From positions 186,001 to 250,000 of the forward strand of contig NZ_QLMC01000007.1 in assembly GCF_003259745.1 (NCBI RefSeq): a DNA stretch of 64,000 nt, given 5' to 3'. A model generated the notes under the pieces. The model saw only the letters and a list, made by a program, of their open reading frames with translations, was not told the origin of the DNA and made no database searches. A program made the translations under genes and the position numbers. This stretch comes from Larkinella arboricola (GTDB taxonomy: Bacteria; Bacteroidota; Bacteroidia; Cytophagales; Spirosomataceae). Numbering within the stretch: the stretch's first letter is position 1; each line of letters opens with the position of its first letter. This document shows positions 44,738-53,755 of this stretch, in pieces.

Positions 44738-46834
44738 ATGACCTACCTTTTACGCTTCTATCGTGTTCTTTCGGTTGCGGTTTGCGCCGTCAGCCTTAGT
44801 TTGACGTTGGGTTTGCTGCCCCTTTGTTTACAGGCGCAAACCATTACAACCATTGCCGGCAACGGGTCCCGTTCGTTTAGTGGCGATGGCGGACCGGCTA
44901 CCAGTGCGGGTATATACTCGCCGGGTGGTGTCGCCGTGGATCAGCAGGGGAATGTTCTCATTGTTGATGTGGGAAATAACCGGGTTCGGAAAGTAGCTCC
45001 TGATGGCATCATTACAACCGTAGCCGGGACAACCCTGGGTTCTACCGGGAGCTTTTACGGGGATGGCGGACCGGCCACCAGTTCGCCCCTCTATACGCCG
45101 ACGGATGTAGCGGTGGATGCGCAGGGAAACTTTTATATTACCGTCTTTAATCATCTACGCATTCGAAAGGTCGATACCAGGGGAATTATTACGACACTGG
45201 CGGGTAACGGCTACAGTGGTTACTCCGGAGATTACGGACGGGCGGTGAAAGCCGTGCTCAGCAATCCCAGTAGTATAGCGGTGGATGCACAGGGAAATAT
45301 TTACTTTATTGATGGACTGCGCGTGCGCAAAATCGGCACCGACGGTATCATAACGACCGTCATTGGTCACGGTATCCGGGGTTTTCTGGGCGATGGAGGG
45401 CTGGCGATCAATGCTTACCTGTATAATCCCAGCGATCTGGCGGTGGATCATCAGGGCAATATCTATCTTTCTGACGACTACCGTATTCGCAGGGTCGACA
45501 CCAATGGCATCATTATGACCATCGCCGGCAGCGGCCCCCGGGATTTTAGTGGCGACGGAGGACCGGCGGCTACGGCCGGTGTCAATGGTCCCGGCGGCTT
45601 AACGGTTGACAAACAGGGCAACCTTTATTTTTATGATTCCGGTAATGCCCGCATTCGAAAGATTAGCACCGATGGCATCATTAGTACCGTGGCTGGAAAT
45701 GGAACCCGGGGCTTTAGTGGCGATGGAGGGCATCCGCTGGAAGCCAGCATAAGCCCGAACTACCTGGCGATGGATACGCAGGGTAGCCTCTATTTTAGCG
45801 ACTATAACAACAACCGCGTTCGAAAGATCACTGCGGTATCGGTTCCGCTGGAGGTGACCAGTTTCAGTTTGATCAACGCCGAAACGGATCAGCCCATCAA
45901 AGAACTCACCGCCGGTGAAGAAATCGTTCTGGCCGGTTTGCCCAGTCGTACCATCAATATCCGGGCGAACACAAATCCGGGTGCCGTTGGCTCGGTCGTC
46001 ATGAACTTAAGCGGTCAGCAGAGCCATAGCATAACCGAGACGGTGCCGCCCTACAGTTTATTCAAGGATTCCAACGGCGATTACCACACCTGGCGACCCG
46101 CCCCGGGGAGTTATACCCTGACCGCTACGCCCTATACCGGACCGAACGGAACGGGAACGCCGGGCACACCACTGACCATCAGTTTTAGTGTCGCCGATCA
46201 GCTGGAAGTAGTGAGTTTTAGCCTGATTAATGCGGAATCGCAGCAGCCCATTCAGGAACTGACGGCAGGGCAGACGGTGGACCTGGCGAGCCTGTCGACC
46301 CGCAAGCTGAACATTCGGGCCAACACGCGTCCGGCCACAGTAGGTTCGGTGGTGATGGAACTGAGCGGTGAACAGACCCGGACGCAGACGGAAACCGACG
46401 CTCCCTACGCGTTGTTTGGCGATCAGGGGGGAACGTATCGGTCGTGGATGCCCGCCCCCGGCAGTTACACCCTGACGGCAACACCGTATACCCAAACCTC
46501 CGGAAGCGGTACGGCGGGTAAATCGCTGACCTTGAATTTTCAGTTTACGGACTCGTCTCCAGCCGCCCGGCTAACGGCCGAAAGCGGGTTTAAACCGGGT
46601 AGTCTGCGCGTCTATCCCAATCCCTTTCGGGAGACTTTCACCGTTGGAATGCAGGGCCGGGGTACAATCGGACAACCTCTTAGCCTGTATGATCTGCTGG
46701 GGCGTCTGGTCTGGCAGGGCGTTGTTGGTGAGGAGGAACCGCGCATTGGGGGCCAATTGGGCGCAGGTCAGTACGTTTTACGGGTAGGTACAGGCTCGGA
46801 AACTCAACACTATAAGGTTATTAAAAAGCCGTAG
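44738..46834 (+). CDS. NHL beta-propeller protein with duplicated domain and T9SS sorting signal
   Basis: A 698-residue secreted protein. After a signal peptide (about 1-34, LCLQAQ) come six NHL-type repeats (about 35-370), each built as IxTxAGNG-x-GDGG-x-P-x-AVDxQGNxY-x-RxRK, enough for one six-bladed propeller. Two tandem copies of a 115-residue domain follow (about 371-485 and 486-600), each starting LEV-x-SFSLINAE and ending with SYTLTATPYT; I do not recognise it. The last 75 residues are a T9SS type A sorting domain (RVYPNPFRETF, GQYVLRV). A TATTTTTG box at 44663-44670 could belong to its promoter. Function unknown; likely surface-displayed or released. Confidence 0.85.
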   Translation: MTYLLRFYRVLSVAVCAVSLSLTLGLLPLCLQAQTITTIAGNGSRSFSGDGGPATSAGIYSPGGVAVDQQGNVLIVDVGNNRVRKVAPDGIITTVAGTTLGSTGSFYGDGGPATSSPLYTPTDVAVDAQGNFYITVFNHLRIRKVDTRGIITTLAGNGYSGYSGDYGRAVKAVLSNPSSIAVDAQGNIYFIDGLRVRKIGTDGIITTVIGHGIRGFLGDGGLAINAYLYNPSDLAVDHQGNIYLSDDYRIRRVDTNGIIMTIAGSGPRDFSGDGGPAATAGVNGPGGLTVDKQGNLYFYDSGNARIRKISTDGIISTVAGNGTRGFSGDGGHPLEASISPNYLAMDTQGSLYFSDYNNNRVRKITAVSVPLEVTSFSLINAETDQPIKELTAGEEIVLAGLPSRTINIRANTNPGAVGSVVMNLSGQQSHSITETVPPYSLFKDSNGDYHTWRPAPGSYTLTATPYTGPNGTGTPGTPLTISFSVADQLEVVSFSLINAESQQPIQELTAGQTVDLASLSTRKLNIRANTRPATVGSVVMELSGEQTRTQTETDAPYALFGDQGGTYRSWMPAPGSYTLTATPYTQTSGSGTAGKSLTLNFQFTDSSPAARLTAESGFKPGSLRVYPNPFRETFTVGMQGRGTIGQPLSLYDLLGRLVWQGVVGEEEPRIGGQLGAGQYVLRVGTGSETQHYKVIKKP

Positions 46835-46884
46835 CCGGATGCGCCCGGCCTCGCGGGATTGACACAAAGTAGCGTACTGTTAAT

Positions 46885-46922
46885 GCGCCAGCAGCGTAGC
46901 CAGTGGGTTGCGTTGCTGGCGC
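46885..46922 (+). terminator. Hairpin after the NHL gene
   Basis: GCGCCAGCAGCG / CGTTGCTGGCGC 12-bp stem (one G-U pair) with a 14-nt loop, 50 bp past the stop. The following T-run is weak, so termination strength is uncertain. Confidence 0.5.
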
Positions 46923-47015
46923 TCGTGTTTAACCGCCATTGGCTCATTTTTTAATCCGTCGCCGGACTACTCGCCCCCGGCGTGGTTTGGCTAGTAGATA
47001 TCTTTTGCGACAAAT

Positions 47016-47918
47016 ATGAAAAAAGGATGGATCGTTGCGCTGGGCTTGCTGCTGATCGGCTGTATTGGGGCGTATATCTGGTATAGTCGGTTGAAAAGCC
47101 GGGCTGAAAACGAATCGGGGAACGCTACGCTCAAACCCCGGCTCGAAATGAGTACCCTCGAAATCACCAGTATCGACGACGACCGGATTAAGATGAACGT
47201 GAAGATGTTGATTGATAATCCGTTGCCGGTGGGGTTCAAAGCCAAAGGGCTGAAGTATACCGTGCTGATGGCAAACACGCCCATCGTGGAGGATGCCTAC
47301 GAAAAAACCATTGAGGTCGAATCCGGTGACAGCACGCTAATTACCCTGCCGATGGAAGTGATGAATCAAAAGCTGATGACGGTGTTGAAAACCCTCGACC
47401 GCAAAGACATTGATAGCACGACCTATACCGTTCGCAGCCAGTTTGATCTTGATGTGCCGATTCTGGGCGAGCGGACCTTTACGCAGACAATTACCCGCCG
47501 TTTGCCGACCTTTTACCTGCTGGACGTCAAGGTAGACGATCTGGATTTTGGCAAGGTGGGCCTGAAACGAACCGATGTGGCCGCCAAAGTAAGCATAACC
47601 AATAAGAACCGTTTCCCGTTTAGCTTTACAGATACCCACTACACGGTAACCATCAACGGCAAACAAATTGCGGAGGGCGATCAGCCGGAACCAATCCTGA
47701 TCAAGGAGCAGGCCACCACACCGGTGGTTTTCCCGGTGACGCTCAAGCCCGGCCAAACGCTGGAATTGCTGCCGAAGATGCTGTTTGACAAAAAAGATAC
47801 CCCCTTTCTGGTTACATTACGCTGTAAGCTGATTGACAAAAGCGGCAATTCGGTCATCCACAACAGCCAGATGAATACCGTTATTCGGGGAACGCTGGCC
47901 GATTTTAAAAAAGACTGA
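47016..47918 (+). CDS. LEA type 2 (WHy domain) family protein
   Basis: A 300-residue envelope protein with one N-terminal hydrophobic segment (MKKGWIVALGLLLIGCIGAYIWY) acting as signal anchor; the IGC triplet could be a weak lipobox. Two consecutive LEA14/WHy-like beta domains follow: about 45-165 (LEITSIDDDRIKMNVKMLIDNPLPVGFK) and 170-290 (LDDLDFGKV..AAKVSITNKNRFPFSF). The DNPLP and NKNRFPF turns are the family signature. Plant relatives respond to desiccation; bacterial function is unclear. Ten bp separate it from the isoaspartyl peptidase gene, so they are likely co-transcribed. Confidence 0.82.
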   Translation: MKKGWIVALGLLLIGCIGAYIWYSRLKSRAENESGNATLKPRLEMSTLEITSIDDDRIKMNVKMLIDNPLPVGFKAKGLKYTVLMANTPIVEDAYEKTIEVESGDSTLITLPMEVMNQKLMTVLKTLDRKDIDSTTYTVRSQFDLDVPILGERTFTQTITRRLPTFYLLDVKVDDLDFGKVGLKRTDVAAKVSITNKNRFPFSFTDTHYTVTINGKQIAEGDQPEPILIKEQATTPVVFPVTLKPGQTLELLPKMLFDKKDTPFLVTLRCKLIDKSGNSVIHNSQMNTVIRGTLADFKKD

Positions 47919-47927
47919 TCAACAAGC

Positions 47928-48848
47928 ATGTATACGATTGCCATTCACGGAGGGTCGGGAACGATTAGCCGATCAGAGATTACCCCGGAGCAGGAAAAAG
48001 AATACCGTCAGGGACTGGAAAATGCGCTCGATGCCGGTTATGCGGTGCTGGCCCGGGGTGGTTCGGCGCTCGATGCCGTTGAGCAGGCTGTTCGCAGTCT
48101 GGAAGACTTTGAAAAATTCAACGCCGGACGGGGTTCGGTGTTTTCGGCCAATGGCAGGCACGAAATGGATGCCTCCATCATGTGTGGTCAGACGCTGAAA
48201 GCCGGGGCGGTGGCCGGGGTAACCAACATTCGCAATCCGATCACACTGGCGCGGACCGTCATGGAGCGATCCGAAAACGTTTTTCTGTTGAGTCCGGGGG
48301 CCGAAGAGTTTGCCCGGGAGCAGGGACTTGCCGTTGAACCGGATGACTATTTCTACACCGACTACCGTTTTCAGCAGCTTAAAGAAGCGCAGGAAGCAAA
48401 CCGCACCCAACTGGATCACAGCCGATCCAACACCGGTAAAGGCACCGTCGGGGCCGTTGCGCTCGATGAGAAAGGCAACCTGGCCGCGGCCACCTCGACG
48501 GGCGGATTGACCAACAAAAAATATGGTCGGGTGGGGGATACGCCGGTTATTGGGGGCGGCACCTACGCCAACAACCAGACCTGCGCCGTGTCCTGCACCG
48601 GGTACGGCGAGTTTTTCATCCGCGCCGTGGTGGCTTACGATATTTCCTGTCTGATGGAGTACAAAGGGTTATCGTTGCAGGAAGCCTGCGATTGGGTAGT
48701 GCAGCACAAACTGAAAGACATGGGGGGCGAAGGTGGCCTGATTGCCGTAGACCGGTCCGGAAACGTGGCATTGCCGTTTAATTCGGAGGGCATGTACCGG
48801 GGTTGGCGCAACGCAGCCGGAGAGGGCGAGGTGGCTATTTTTGCCTGA
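47928..48848 (+). CDS. iaaA: Isoaspartyl peptidase / L-asparaginase (Ntn-hydrolase)
   Basis: Cleaves beta-aspartyl dipeptides, including the beta-Asp-Arg released from cyanophycin, and can hydrolyse asparagine. The 306-residue precursor has the plant-type asparaginase features: IAIHGGSGTI at the start, FNAGRGSVFSANG, and the autocleavage site before Thr173 in GKGTVGAVALD, which becomes the nucleophile of the beta subunit; then TSTGGLTNKK. The length is normal and the site intact. It converges with cyanophycinase (3 bp between stops), next to cyanophycin synthetase, which strongly supports a role in cyanophycin breakdown. Confidence 0.93.
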   Translation: MYTIAIHGGSGTISRSEITPEQEKEYRQGLENALDAGYAVLARGGSALDAVEQAVRSLEDFEKFNAGRGSVFSANGRHEMDASIMCGQTLKAGAVAGVTNIRNPITLARTVMERSENVFLLSPGAEEFAREQGLAVEPDDYFYTDYRFQQLKEAQEANRTQLDHSRSNTGKGTVGAVALDEKGNLAAATSTGGLTNKKYGRVGDTPVIGGGTYANNQTCAVSCTGYGEFFIRAVVAYDISCLMEYKGLSLQEACDWVVQHKLKDMGGEGGLIAVDRSGNVALPFNSEGMYRGWRNAAGEGEVAIFA

Positions 48849-48851
48849 TGT

Positions 48852-49691
48852 TCAGGAGAATTTTTTATTGCGCAGCGTAAAGTTGTTTCCGTGGCTCAGC
48901 ACGTGAACCAGCAGGTTTTCGATGAAAATATCGTGTTTCACCTGGGCCACGGTATGATTCGATTCTTTCAGGCTGCGGCCGTCGATGAGGGTTACCAGCC
49001 CCGAACCGATCGCTTCGAGTTTGTTGCCTTTCCGGATAATAATACCCGTATCTTCTTCCAGACCAATACCGATATGGGTGGGATTCTGGGCCACGGCAAA
49101 TGCCAGCCGCCGAAACCGTCCCCGCACCAGAAAGTGGGTATCGATGATGGCGTCGTGTACCAGAGCCAGACCGGGAAACAGATCAACTTCCGGGCGGAGG
49201 TCTTTCTCCTGGGCGCGGGGGTAAATCATCAGGTCCGACATCACCATTGCTCCGGCGCTTGTTCCGGCAATGACAAAATGCTCGTTCAGGTAGCGTTCGT
49301 GCAGAATCCGGGCGAAATCCGTTTCGTTAAAAGCCGCCGTCAGTTTGAGCTGATCACCGCCCGAAAACAGAATGCCACCACATTGCTTGATACGGGCCAG
49401 GATGTCGGGGTGGTCGGCTTCGCGCGGGGAGGTGATGTGCATGGTCCGGACGTTCTCATAACCCAGTTTCCGGAAGGCCCGGGTATACTGATGTGCCACG
49501 GATTTGGGAATGCTGGAAGCCGTTGTAACCACCTCCAGACAGGCATCCGGATTGTTGATTTCGGTCATAATCCGGTAGAGAATACCCGAGTTTAAAAAGT
49601 GGTGAACGGTATCCCGGACGTGCAGCGGTTTGGCATTGGCGCCCTTATCTTCATTTCCTCCAATAGCAATCAAGGTACCCTTTATTTGCAT
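48852..49691 (-). CDS. cphB: Cyanophycinase
   Basis: Serine exopeptidase (peptidase family S51) that degrades cyanophycin to beta-Asp-Arg dipeptides. The 279-residue product shows GTLIAIGGNEDKG at the start, GGILFSGGDQLKL, the nucleophile elbow GTSAGAM with Ser145, and LGIGLEEDTG-like residues near the end (HIGIGLEEDTGIII). No signal peptide is apparent, so the intracellular form is expected. It lies downstream of cphA on the same strand, about 200 bp away across a hairpin at 49839-49867. Length normal for CphB. Confidence 0.94.
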   Translation of the reverse strand: MQIKGTLIAIGGNEDKGANAKPLHVRDTVHHFLNSGILYRIMTEINNPDACLEVVTTASSIPKSVAHQYTRAFRKLGYENVRTMHITSPREADHPDILARIKQCGGILFSGGDQLKLTAAFNETDFARILHERYLNEHFVIAGTSAGAMVMSDLMIYPRAQEKDLRPEVDLFPGLALVHDAIIDTHFLVRGRFRRLAFAVAQNPTHIGIGLEEDTGIIIRKGNKLEAIGSGLVTLIDGRSLKESNHTVAQVKHDIFIENLLVHVLSHGNNFTLRNKKFS

Positions 49692-49838
49692 AATTTACGT
49701 TGAATTTAAGCCCCACCGACGGAACGGATGATCCTACACAACGGTCAGCCGATTCCTCTTACTAACACCGTGGCCCTGGATTAGTTTGGTTTTTTCGGGG
49801 TTTAAAATAAGTACGACGATTCCCTGCAAGCAAACTGA

Positions 49839-49867
49839 CCCGGCAGGAATCTGTCTATCCTGCCGGG
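49839..49867 (-). terminator. Hairpin between cphA and cphB
   Basis: Perfect 10-bp stem CCCGGCAGGA / TCCTGCCGGG with a 9-nt loop, 26 bp beyond the cphA stop on the minus strand. The T-run is poor, so it may attenuate cphB transcription rather than end it. Confidence 0.55.
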
Positions 49868-49892
49868 CCAGTTCTTGGTAAATTCAGACCAA

Positions 49893-52562
49893 TCAGGCTT
49901 TTGCCAGCAACGGTTGCAATTCAAATTTGTCTTCAAGCTCCTTAAACTCCTGAACAATTTCGACCGACCGCCGGATTTGTTCCGACAGGTGAACGATCAT
50001 CGCACCGGATTGGGCGTGCTTGAGGGCATACGTCAGGGCGGCCATTTCGTCGGGAATCACCTGAACGGGTTTGGCTGCGTCGACTTCCCAAATGCCCTGT
50101 TTAATCAGGTCGGCAATCTGGTTGGTATCCCGGCCCCGGCTGTCTGCATCGAAACGGATGATGACCTCGTCGAACAGTCCGCAGGCCACCCGGCCCAGTT
50201 CGGTGATATCTTCCTCCCGGCGGTCGCCCACACCGGTCAGGATGCCGACTTTATACGTGGCGTCGGCCTGCCGGATGTATTGCCCCAGGGCGCTCAGACC
50301 GTGCGGGTTGTGGGCGTAATCGACCAGAACGCAATGTTGCTGGAAACGGAAAAAATTCATCCGGCCCGGCGTATTTTCAAACGATGGCGTAAACGTGCGC
50401 AGTCCCTCGGCGATTTGTGAAACCGCAATCTGCTGACAAAAAGCCGCCAGCGTAGCCGCCAGAATGTTCTCGATCATGAACGGAGCCGTACCGTTGAAAG
50501 CCAGCGGGATGTTCTGGATGTGTTCCACCCGGATTTGTTCGTTACCGCGCCGGAGGGTGATAAACCCGTCTTCGTAAACGGCCACCAGACCGCCCGCCCG
50601 GTAGTGGGCCACCACATGATCGCTCCCGGGGTGCATACTGAACAGCGCAATCTGACTGCTCAGGTTTTCCCGCATGGCGTAAGTCGGCGCATTGTCGGCG
50701 TTCAGAATGGCATAGCCGCCGGGTTTGACGCTCTCCGCTACAATGGCTTTGACGCGGGCCATATCCTCGATGGAATTGATGTCGCGCAGGCCGAGGTGGT
50801 CGGCGGCCACGTTGGTGATGATGCCCACATCGCACTGGTCAAAAGCCAGACCCGCCCGGAGCATACCGCCCCGGGCGCATTCCAGTACGGCTACGTCCAC
50901 GGTCGGGTCCTGCAACACTTTCAGGGCGCTGGCCGGTCCGGTGCAGTCGCCTTCTTCAATCATCGCATCACCGATGTAAATACCGTCCGTAGTCGTGAAG
51001 CCAACGGTATACCCCGCCTGCCGGATCAAATGCCGGGTAAGCCGGGTGGTGGTCGTCTTGCCATTCGTTCCCGTAATCGCAACAATCGGAATGCGGCCCG
51101 GCATGGATGTGCCCGGCATGGATTGACCTGCGGTTTCCGGAAAGAGCATATCGGCGATGGCTTTACCCACGTCGCGCGGTTTGCCTTCGGTGGGGTGGGT
51201 ATGCATACGCAGGCCCGGCCCCGCGTTCACTTCAATAACCATTGCCCCCGATTTTTTCAGCGGAACGGTAATATCGGTGGCCATCAGGTCAATTCCGCAG
51301 ATATCCAAACCGATGGTTCGGGCGGTCCGCTCGGCCATCGCCCTGATCTCGGGGTGTACATCGTCGGTTACGTCGATTGAGGTGCCGCCCGTACTCAGGT
51401 TAGCGGTTTTTTTCAGGCACACTTCCTTTCCGTCCTCCGGAACGGAGTCGATCGTCAGGTGCTGTTCGCTCAGCAGGTTGATTGTGGCTTCGTCGAGCTG
51501 AATCTTCGTCAGCAGGTTAACGTGCCCATCCCCGCGCCGGGTGTCCTGGTTTACTTTATCAACCAGTTGGCGGATGGTAGAGATACCGTCTCCCACGACG
51601 CAGGCCGGAACCCGCCGGGCCACCGCGCAGAGTTTGTAATCAATCACCAGCAGCCGGTAATCATGCCCTTCGGCAAACTGCTCGACCAACACGCGCTCAC
51701 CGTGCATTTTAGCCAGCAAAAAAGCCTTGAAAAGTGATTCAACCGTCCGGATGTTGGTGGTGACTCCCCGGCCGTGGTTTCCGTCGAGTGGTTTAACCAC
51801 CAGCGGGAAGTCCAGTCGCCGGAGCACGGCTTGCAGATCATTTTCTGTCTGGATCACTTCGCCGTCGGGAACGGGAATGTTGACGTTGTGGAGCCGACGC
51901 TTGGTTTCGTCTTTATCGGCGGCCAGTTCAACGGCGATGGCGCTGGTCTGGCTGCTGACGGTGGCCTGAATCCGTTTCTGGCGGGCACCGTAGCCCAATT
52001 GCACCGATGAATCTGAATCCAGCCGGATGGCGGGAATGCCTTTCCGGTGGCAGGCGTTGACAATGGCCGCCGTGCTCGGACCCAGCCGGTTTTCTTCGTG
52101 CAGTCGTTTCAGTTCGTTAATCGTAGCCGTGAGCGGGTACTCGGTTCCATCAATCAGCGCCTGGGCAATCTGAACCGCACACTGGGCCGCGTAAATGCCG
52201 GCTTTTTCTTCCTCGTAGGCAAAAACCACATTGTAAATACCGTGCTCTCCGGTTCCGCGCGTGCGTCCAAATCCGCACTCCATGCCCGCCAGCGTCTGGA
52301 TTTCCAGCGCTATATGTTCAATGACGTGCCCCATCCAGGTACCGGTTTCAACCCGGTAGAAAAAACCGCCGGGGCGCCCTTCCGAACAGCGGTGATTATA
52401 CAGGCTGGGCAGTAATTGCTGTATCCGTTCGTAAAATCCAGGTAGCGTATTGGTCGGAAAATTCTCCAGTTCCTCCAGATCCAACCGCATCACGATCAGT
52501 TTGTGCCGACGTACTGACCAATAGTTCGGCCCTCTTAGGGCGCGTATGTCCATAATTTTCAT
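49893..52562 (-). CDS. cphA: Cyanophycin synthetase
   Basis: Builds multi-L-arginyl-poly-L-aspartate without a ribosome, adding Asp then Arg with ATP. At 889 residues it is full length with the expected parts: an N-terminal CphA domain (1-160, MDIRALRGPNYWS at the start), an ATP-grasp domain for Asp addition (about 210-480, PLVVKPLDGNHGRGV, EVNAGPGLRMHTHP), and a Mur-ligase-like domain for Arg addition (about 490-889) with the P-loop GTNGKTTTTR, LECARGGMLRAG and DYAHNPHG. A small duplicated SMPGTSMPG precedes the P-loop domain. Cyanophycinase and isoaspartyl peptidase are next to it. Confidence 0.96.
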   Translation of the reverse strand: MKIMDIRALRGPNYWSVRRHKLIVMRLDLEELENFPTNTLPGFYERIQQLLPSLYNHRCSEGRPGGFFYRVETGTWMGHVIEHIALEIQTLAGMECGFGRTRGTGEHGIYNVVFAYEEEKAGIYAAQCAVQIAQALIDGTEYPLTATINELKRLHEENRLGPSTAAIVNACHRKGIPAIRLDSDSSVQLGYGARQKRIQATVSSQTSAIAVELAADKDETKRRLHNVNIPVPDGEVIQTENDLQAVLRRLDFPLVVKPLDGNHGRGVTTNIRTVESLFKAFLLAKMHGERVLVEQFAEGHDYRLLVIDYKLCAVARRVPACVVGDGISTIRQLVDKVNQDTRRGDGHVNLLTKIQLDEATINLLSEQHLTIDSVPEDGKEVCLKKTANLSTGGTSIDVTDDVHPEIRAMAERTARTIGLDICGIDLMATDITVPLKKSGAMVIEVNAGPGLRMHTHPTEGKPRDVGKAIADMLFPETAGQSMPGTSMPGRIPIVAITGTNGKTTTTRLTRHLIRQAGYTVGFTTTDGIYIGDAMIEEGDCTGPASALKVLQDPTVDVAVLECARGGMLRAGLAFDQCDVGIITNVAADHLGLRDINSIEDMARVKAIVAESVKPGGYAILNADNAPTYAMRENLSSQIALFSMHPGSDHVVAHYRAGGLVAVYEDGFITLRRGNEQIRVEHIQNIPLAFNGTAPFMIENILAATLAAFCQQIAVSQIAEGLRTFTPSFENTPGRMNFFRFQQHCVLVDYAHNPHGLSALGQYIRQADATYKVGILTGVGDRREEDITELGRVACGLFDEVIIRFDADSRGRDTNQIADLIKQGIWEVDAAKPVQVIPDEMAALTYALKHAQSGAMIVHLSEQIRRSVEIVQEFKELEDKFELQPLLAKA

Positions 52563-53046
52563 TGCACTCTTCCTGTAAAATAGATGTAAGGGGTTAACTC
52601 AGCAAGGGAAAATTGTTCCTGATTGCAGGATAGAATTTACGGAAACGTACTGTCTGTGGGTAAAATTTGTTTTTTGATTCATGCTAAAAGCATTTTCAGG
52701 CGTCTATTGCGTTTGGATTTGACATAGTGTTGGGGCCTTACAAATCTCCATTGCCTTGATACTGTTGAGGTTAGATTCAATTAATTCTTTATATTATTCA
52801 ATAACCTGGATTTTTGTAAATAGTTATGGCGGGTAATTTAATTTGTGAGTATACGGCCTGTTGATTATTGAGACCTGCGTTGGAGCGTATTGTTACAGGA
52901 TAAACGTTGAGGGCATGAACGGAGGATAAGCGTCAGTAAACGCTTCGGGATGGGGCTTGCCGCATGGTACGGCGTTGGCGCCCTGAGGTACAATTGTATC
53001 AGGGGATTAATCGGTAGAAAGCCGGAAGGAGATACGGTTTGGAGCG
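52563..53046. other. 484-bp intergenic region between sanA-like gene and cphA
   Basis: No supported gene. Mostly AT-rich at 52640-52860, presumably holding the cphA promoter, though I find no exact TAnnTTTG on the minus strand. CCCTGA-GG-TACAATTGTA-TCAGGG (52981-53004) forms a small hairpin just past the stop of the minus-strand gene at 53047. Confidence 0.5.
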
Positions 53047-53754
53047 TTACCGGATTTCTTTGTTGTCCATGATCGGCTTGGGATGCACCACGTAGACATC
53101 CAGAACCGCCAGCGGACGCGCCAGGTATTCGCGGATCAGCGTGCGGAACGAATAGCCGCCGGGAATGTCCTGGGCGGCAAACGCAACGGCATTCATGCCC
53201 TGGTGGTTGCCAATGTATAAAGCCCGGGCGTTATGGAAATTCTGGGAGATGATCGTAATCTTATCCTGATTAAACACCCGTTTGCACCGAACCACCGAAT
53301 CGAAGGTGCGGTAGCCCGCGTAGTCAAGAATCATGTCGGATTCGGGAACACCCAGCCGAATCAGGGCCTTTTTCATGTCGGCCGGTTCGTTATAGTACTC
53401 CGAATCGTTATTCCCGCTCAGGATAATGTGCTTGATTTTGCCGACTTTCCACAACCGGGCGGTTGCTTCCATCCGGTACCGGAAGAAGAGGTTTTCGTTG
53501 CCGCTTTTGACGGATTTGCTGGTGCCAAGCACCAGCCCCACATCGTTGGACGGCAACTTATTGATGTCAAAATACACCTGACTCCGGGTGCTGTACACGA
53601 CCCAGAAATTACAAAGGAGCACAACCGTAACGCTCACAAAGGCAACGGCAATGCCGCCTTTGAGCAGACGCTTCACCCGCAGCAGGCGGGTTCGGGGGCT
53701 GGCTTCCTTGTAATCGCCGGATTGTCGGCCAGTCGTGTACGGCATCGGATTCAT
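53047..53754 (-). CDS. SanA/YdcF-like (DUF218) membrane protein
   Basis: A 235-residue protein with a single N-terminal membrane helix (about 34-53) after a basic cytoplasmic start, and a periplasmic DUF218 domain: NDVGLVLGTSKSV near 70, IKHIILSGNNDSE near 108, MILDYAGYRTFDSVVRCK and ITIISQNFHNARALYIG. SanA relatives affect envelope permeability and vancomycin exclusion in enterics. It starts 1 bp after the parC stop, so it is co-transcribed with and possibly coupled to parC. Function in this organism is inferred only. Confidence 0.88.
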   Translation of the reverse strand: MNPMPYTTGRQSGDYKEASPRTRLLRVKRLLKGGIAVAFVSVTVVLLCNFWVVYSTRSQVYFDINKLPSNDVGLVLGTSKSVKSGNENLFFRYRMEATARLWKVGKIKHIILSGNNDSEYYNEPADMKKALIRLGVPESDMILDYAGYRTFDSVVRCKRVFNQDKITIISQNFHNARALYIGNHQGMNAVAFAAQDIPGGYSFRTLIREYLARPLAVLDVYVVHPKPIMDNKEIR

Positions 53755-53755
53755 G

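Noticed and set aside
44865-45840. Tandem DNA repeats in the NHL gene as a possible CRISPR or minisatellite
   Set aside because: The periodicity (roughly 160-180 bp) comes from six diverged protein repeats; no identical short repeats with unique spacers occur.
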